This document shows, one piece after another, positions 32,888-35,522 of a stretch of DNA of 35,522 bases. This stretch comes from CAXBPY01 sp003455275. Lineage in GTDB: Bacteria; Bacteroidota; Bacteroidia; Chitinophagales; UBA10324. A model generated the notes under the pieces. That model saw only the letters and a program-made list of their open reading frames with translations. It was not told the origin of the DNA and searched no databases. The stretch covers positions 1-35,522 of the forward strand of contig CAXBPY010000029.1 in NCBI GenBank assembly GCA_963977675.1, written 5' to 3'. Position numbers and translations under genes: made by a program. Within the stretch, counting starts at the first letter, position 1; each line of letters opens with the position of its first letter.

Positions 32888-34252
32888 ATGAAAAAAATAT
32901 TTTTTGCGCTCCTTGTTTTCACTTTTCACTTTTCGCCTTTCACTAAAGTTGCTGGACAAACTTTCCCTACTATCACTCAATTTGAGTTACCGAATAAATT
33001 GAAAGTATATCTCATTCCATTCGGAAATATTGAAGCAACCCAGATTACGCTATATATTAATGTCGGGAAGAAAAATGAAATTCCCGGTCAGCAGTATTAC
33101 TCGCAGATTGTTGCAAACAGCTTAGGATTGGGTTGTGAAAAATATTCGCGCGACAGTTTGCAGGATGAACTTTTTAAAATGGGAACAGGTATGTCTGCCA
33201 TTTCGAACGAAAATTTTACAACTATTTCATCCATGTTTCTCACTTCGGAGTTGGATCACGGAATGGATATTTTTTCTTCTGTAATCACTAAACCGCTTTT
33301 CCCTGATGAGGATTTGAAACAGGAAATTTCTCAGTTGGTTGATTTTAATAACCTCGACAAACTCGATATCAGCCAGCAGGCAGCGGTATTTAGTGATTTC
33401 TGGATTTACGGAGGTGAAAATCCGCTCGGAAGATATTTCTACAAGGACCAATTGATAAAAATTACACCGGCAGTTTTAAAAGAGTTTTATTCATTCAATT
33501 ACACACCCGGAAATTCACGCCTTGTGCTATGCGGAAAATTTGATGCAACGCAAGTAAAACTTTTGGTTGAAAAATATTTTGCATCATGGAATGCCCCTTA
33601 TGGAGAAGCGAACGGAGTAAATTTTTCTGAACTTCCAATTAAGAAAAAGGAAATAGGATTTGTAAATAGAAACGGAGCAACTCAGGCTGCGCTTCAGTGG
33701 AATAAAATAGGACCGGAACCATTCACTCACGATGCTGATTTATTTCGACTAGCCAATTTTACCTTCAATCAAATTTTGTTTAAGGAAATTCGTGAGCACG
33801 GCGGAAAAACCTATGGCATCCGCAGCAGTTACGACCAAACCAGTGGTTCTCCGGTGTTTTCGGTTACCACTCAGGTTCGAGTTGAGGAAACCATGAATAC
33901 GATAAAACTATTTGATAAGGTATTGCAAGATTTTTACAATAACGGGATAACTGAAACTCAATTGAAAAATGCGAAAACAAATTTCAGAAAATCAATTACC
34001 GGTATTGACAATCCTTCGTCAATGACTGCATTCTTTAATCCATTGCTTTATTCAAATTCTGAACTAAGAAAAAACTACCTCTCACTTCTGGATAAGGTGA
34101 CCATTGAAGAAATTAATAAAATGATTAAAAAATATTTTACACCTGACAGTTATAAATTAATGATTTCGGGAAATGAATCAGATGTGTCAAAACAGTTTTT
34201 GGACTGGAATTCGGTGAAAAAATTTACATCTTCAGATCTTATTGGATTATAA
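32888..34252 (+). CDS. M16 family peptidase-like protein, non-catalytic subunit
   Basis: 454 residues from the ATG at 32888; the ORF is open to 32861, but the later start begins a clean signal peptide (MKKIFFALLVFTFHF..., cut near VAGQ). The fold matches the M16B partner subunit, but where HxxEH should be the sequence reads QQYYSQIVANSLGLG, so no zinc can be bound. The later substrate-binding motif is kept: LFKEIREHGGKTYGIRSSY (the Arg/Tyr pair of partner subunits). Loss of the metal site with retained R/Y is what two-subunit M16 peptidases show, so it should pair with the gene 82 bases upstream. The signal-peptide DNA again is a TTTTCAC 7-nt repeat. Confidence 0.9.
   Translation: MKKIFFALLVFTFHFSPFTKVAGQTFPTITQFELPNKLKVYLIPFGNIEATQITLYINVGKKNEIPGQQYYSQIVANSLGLGCEKYSRDSLQDELFKMGTGMSAISNENFTTISSMFLTSELDHGMDIFSSVITKPLFPDEDLKQEISQLVDFNNLDKLDISQQAAVFSDFWIYGGENPLGRYFYKDQLIKITPAVLKEFYSFNYTPGNSRLVLCGKFDATQVKLLVEKYFASWNAPYGEANGVNFSELPIKKKEIGFVNRNGATQAALQWNKIGPEPFTHDADLFRLANFTFNQILFKEIREHGGKTYGIRSSYDQTSGSPVFSVTTQVRVEETMNTIKLFDKVLQDFYNNGITETQLKNAKTNFRKSITGIDNPSSMTAFFNPLLYSNSELRKNYLSLLDKVTIEEINKMIKKYFTPDSYKLMISGNESDVSKQFLDWNSVKKFTSSDLIGL
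32914..32947. repeat. 7-nt TTTTCAC repeat encoding the second M16 signal peptide
   Basis: C of the CAC/CGC step lies at 32920, 32927, 32934 and 32941, exactly 7 bases apart (TTTTCAC, TTTTCAC, TTTTCGC, CTTTCAC). It encodes FTFHFSPF in the signal-peptide core. The same unit is found in the paired gene upstream. Confidence 0.65.
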
Positions 34253-34390
34253 TATAATAAGCCTTTTATGAACCTGTAATACCCTTAGTGAAATCGTTAA
34301 ATAAATGCTTTCGCAGAGGTAATTAATTATTACTTTTAGAGGGTTAAAATTCCCAAACCAGATATTTTCTTATCGAAGAAATTTTTACCC
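34253..34390. other. Intergenic spacer before the CUB-domain gene
   Basis: 138 AT-rich bases. The only structure I see is a weak palindrome, GTAAT-TAATT-ATTAC, at 34319-34333. No convincing terminator for the M16 pair or promoter for the next gene was found, although a promoter is expected here. Confidence 0.3.
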
Positions 34391-35522
34391 GTGAAGCTTA
34401 TTCAAAGAAGGTATTTTATTCCCGCTGTTTCTTATTTCCAAAAAATTGTTTTTCTATTTTCAATCTTATCTACATTATGTCTTTCTGATTCTGTCGCACA
34501 GAATTACAATATGGCAAATGGTACAATCACTGATTGTGCTGGAAATTTTTATGACCCGCAAGGACCAGCAACCAATTATCTAAACAATTCAAACTTTACT
34601 GAAACCATTTGTTCTTCCACGCCCGGAATGTGCCCTTCTATCACATTCACTGCATTCAATTTGGAGGATGGTTATGATTTTCTATATGTTTATGATGGAA
34701 ACGGAACTACTCAAAATCTTATTGGAGTATTTTCCGGAACCACATTACCAGGAACTGTTACAGCATCTGGTGGATGCTTAACCTTTGTTTTTACATCAGA
34801 CGGAACAACAAGAAGACCAGGATGGGAAGCAACTATTAGTTGTCAGCCTTGTAATACTAATCAAGGCTACTCAATGTCAAATGTTCCAATTGTTTCATGT
34901 GGCGGAACATATTATGATCCCGGAGGAACTGGTGATTATGCCGTAAGTACAACCTATACACAAACAATTTGCAGTGGAACTGCCGGTCAATGTATTTCTC
35001 TTTTCTTTTCTGATTTTGATATTGAGGACGGATATGATTTCCTCTCGATTTATGATGGTCCATCTGCAGCAAGCCCATTGATTGGAACATTCACGGGGAC
35101 CACTACTCCTGGAACAGTAACTTCTACAACAGGATGTCTCACTCTTGTTTTTACATCTGATATTATTTTCGCTTATTCGGGATGGGTTGCAACTATTGCT
35201 TGTGGATCTTGTGGAGGAGGTGGTAGTTCAAATTGTGGTTGCCCTGTTGGTGGGTCTCCACCTGCGAATGATGATTGCACAGGAGCAATTAATCTGGGAG
35301 CACTTCCAAATCCTGCAGCTTGCCCCAGTGGTTTAGGAAACAGCATTACAGTACAGGGAACAAATAACTGCGCCACAGCACCTTCAAATTTTGCAAGTCA
35401 GCTGAATTGCCAGCCTTCAGGAAGTCAACCTTGGCCCACTGCAGATGTTTGGTATCAAATCACAGTAACTGGAACTGAACTCCATATTCAGATTCCCGGA
35501 GGAGGAATGCAAACTCCTTCGG
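34391..35522 (+). CDS. Secreted CUB-domain protein, 3' end outside window
   Basis: The frame is open from GTG at 34391 to the end of the window (377 codons, no stop). I chose GTG because the upstream in-frame stop is at 34337 and no ATG lies before the signal peptide (core KIVFLFSILSTLCL, cut near SVAQ). Two CUB-type repeats of ~110 residues follow (~45-155 and ~160-270): each has TDC/SCGGxYYDP, a Cys-x6-Cys step, EDGYDFLYVYDG or EDGYDFLSIYDG, SGTT/TGTT, GGCLTFVFTSDG, and GWxATI. After a Gly/Ser-Cys linker comes PPANDDCTGAINLG, the opening of a repeat common in Bacteroidota surface proteins. A sorting domain is expected beyond the window. Probably surface or extracellular; partner unknown. 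Confidence 0.82.
   Translation, partial: MKLIQRRYFIPAVSYFQKIVFLFSILSTLCLSDSVAQNYNMANGTITDCAGNFYDPQGPATNYLNNSNFTETICSSTPGMCPSITFTAFNLEDGYDFLYVYDGNGTTQNLIGVFSGTTLPGTVTASGGCLTFVFTSDGTTRRPGWEATISCQPCNTNQGYSMSNVPIVSCGGTYYDPGGTGDYAVSTTYTQTICSGTAGQCISLFFSDFDIEDGYDFLSIYDGPSAASPLIGTFTGTTTPGTVTSTTGCLTLVFTSDIIFAYSGWVATIACGSCGGGGSSNCGCPVGGSPPANDDCTGAINLGALPNPAACPSGLGNSITVQGTNNCATAPSNFASQLNCQPSGSQPWPTADVWYQITVTGTELHIQIPGGGMQTPS

Noticed and set aside
34857..35376. Short ORFs on both strands at the right end
   Set aside because: They overlap the long open frame of the CUB-domain gene, which has repeats and a signal peptide; they are shadows.

Overview
The window (about 35.5 kb, low GC by eye) comes from a member of the Bacteroidota. 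The signs are a PorP/SprF-type outer-membrane protein beside a giant PKD-repeat adhesin with a gliding-motility (type B) C-terminus, type A sorting domains on two other secreted proteins, a TonB-receptor-like barrel with a carboxypeptidase-regulatory N-domain, and almost no Shine-Dalgarno sequences. Gene content is a mix of ordinary housekeeping genes and secreted or surface genes. I saw no tRNA, rRNA, CRISPR array, transposase, phage gene or integrase. No gene-free stretch exceeds 300 bases; the longest (10782-10962, 31290-31461, 34253-34390) are described below.

Layout. 1-525: 3' end of a secreted type A sorting-domain protein. 576-1466 (-): 3-hydroxyacyl-CoA dehydrogenase. 1554-3986 (-): outer-membrane beta-barrel receptor, divergent from the 1859-residue PKD adhesin at 4110-9689 (+) and its PorP/SprF partner at 9783-10781 (+). 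After a strong intrinsic terminator comes a LuxE-family gene (+). 15853 down to 11994 (-): a very tight five-gene operon, DUF62-like / ABM monooxygenase-like / aroB / aroA / DinB, whose last gene carries an in-frame stop. 15904-25501 (+): phoH, a secreted subtilase, ccmE, ccmF, a DUF2520 protein, recN and a phosphohexomutase. 25530-27731 (+): three poorly characterised membrane or envelope genes, the first frameshifted. 31289 down to 27736 (-): purA, a lysine-rich/acidic bipolar protein, pabB and a SlyD-like FKBP. 31462-34252 (+): a paired catalytic and non-catalytic M16 peptidase. 34391 to the end (+): a partial secreted CUB-domain protein.

How genes work together. The adhesin and PorP/SprF form a type IX secretion substrate and partner-barrel module. 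aroB and aroA make the chorismate precursor that PabB uses later in the window. CcmE and CcmF act in cytochrome c haem delivery. The two M16 proteins probably form a heterodimer.

Most notable pattern. Degenerate tandem repeats with a strict or near-strict 7-nt period occur at eight places, each with its own consensus (for example TTTTCAC, TTTTCAA, GTTGATA, ACTAATA). They lie in spacers and also inside coding sequence: in three signal peptides and in one AroA loop. Other items worth checking are a terminator-like hairpin inside the first codons of pabB, two single-lesion disrupted genes, and a DUF62 protein that appears to lack two of the three catalytic residues.
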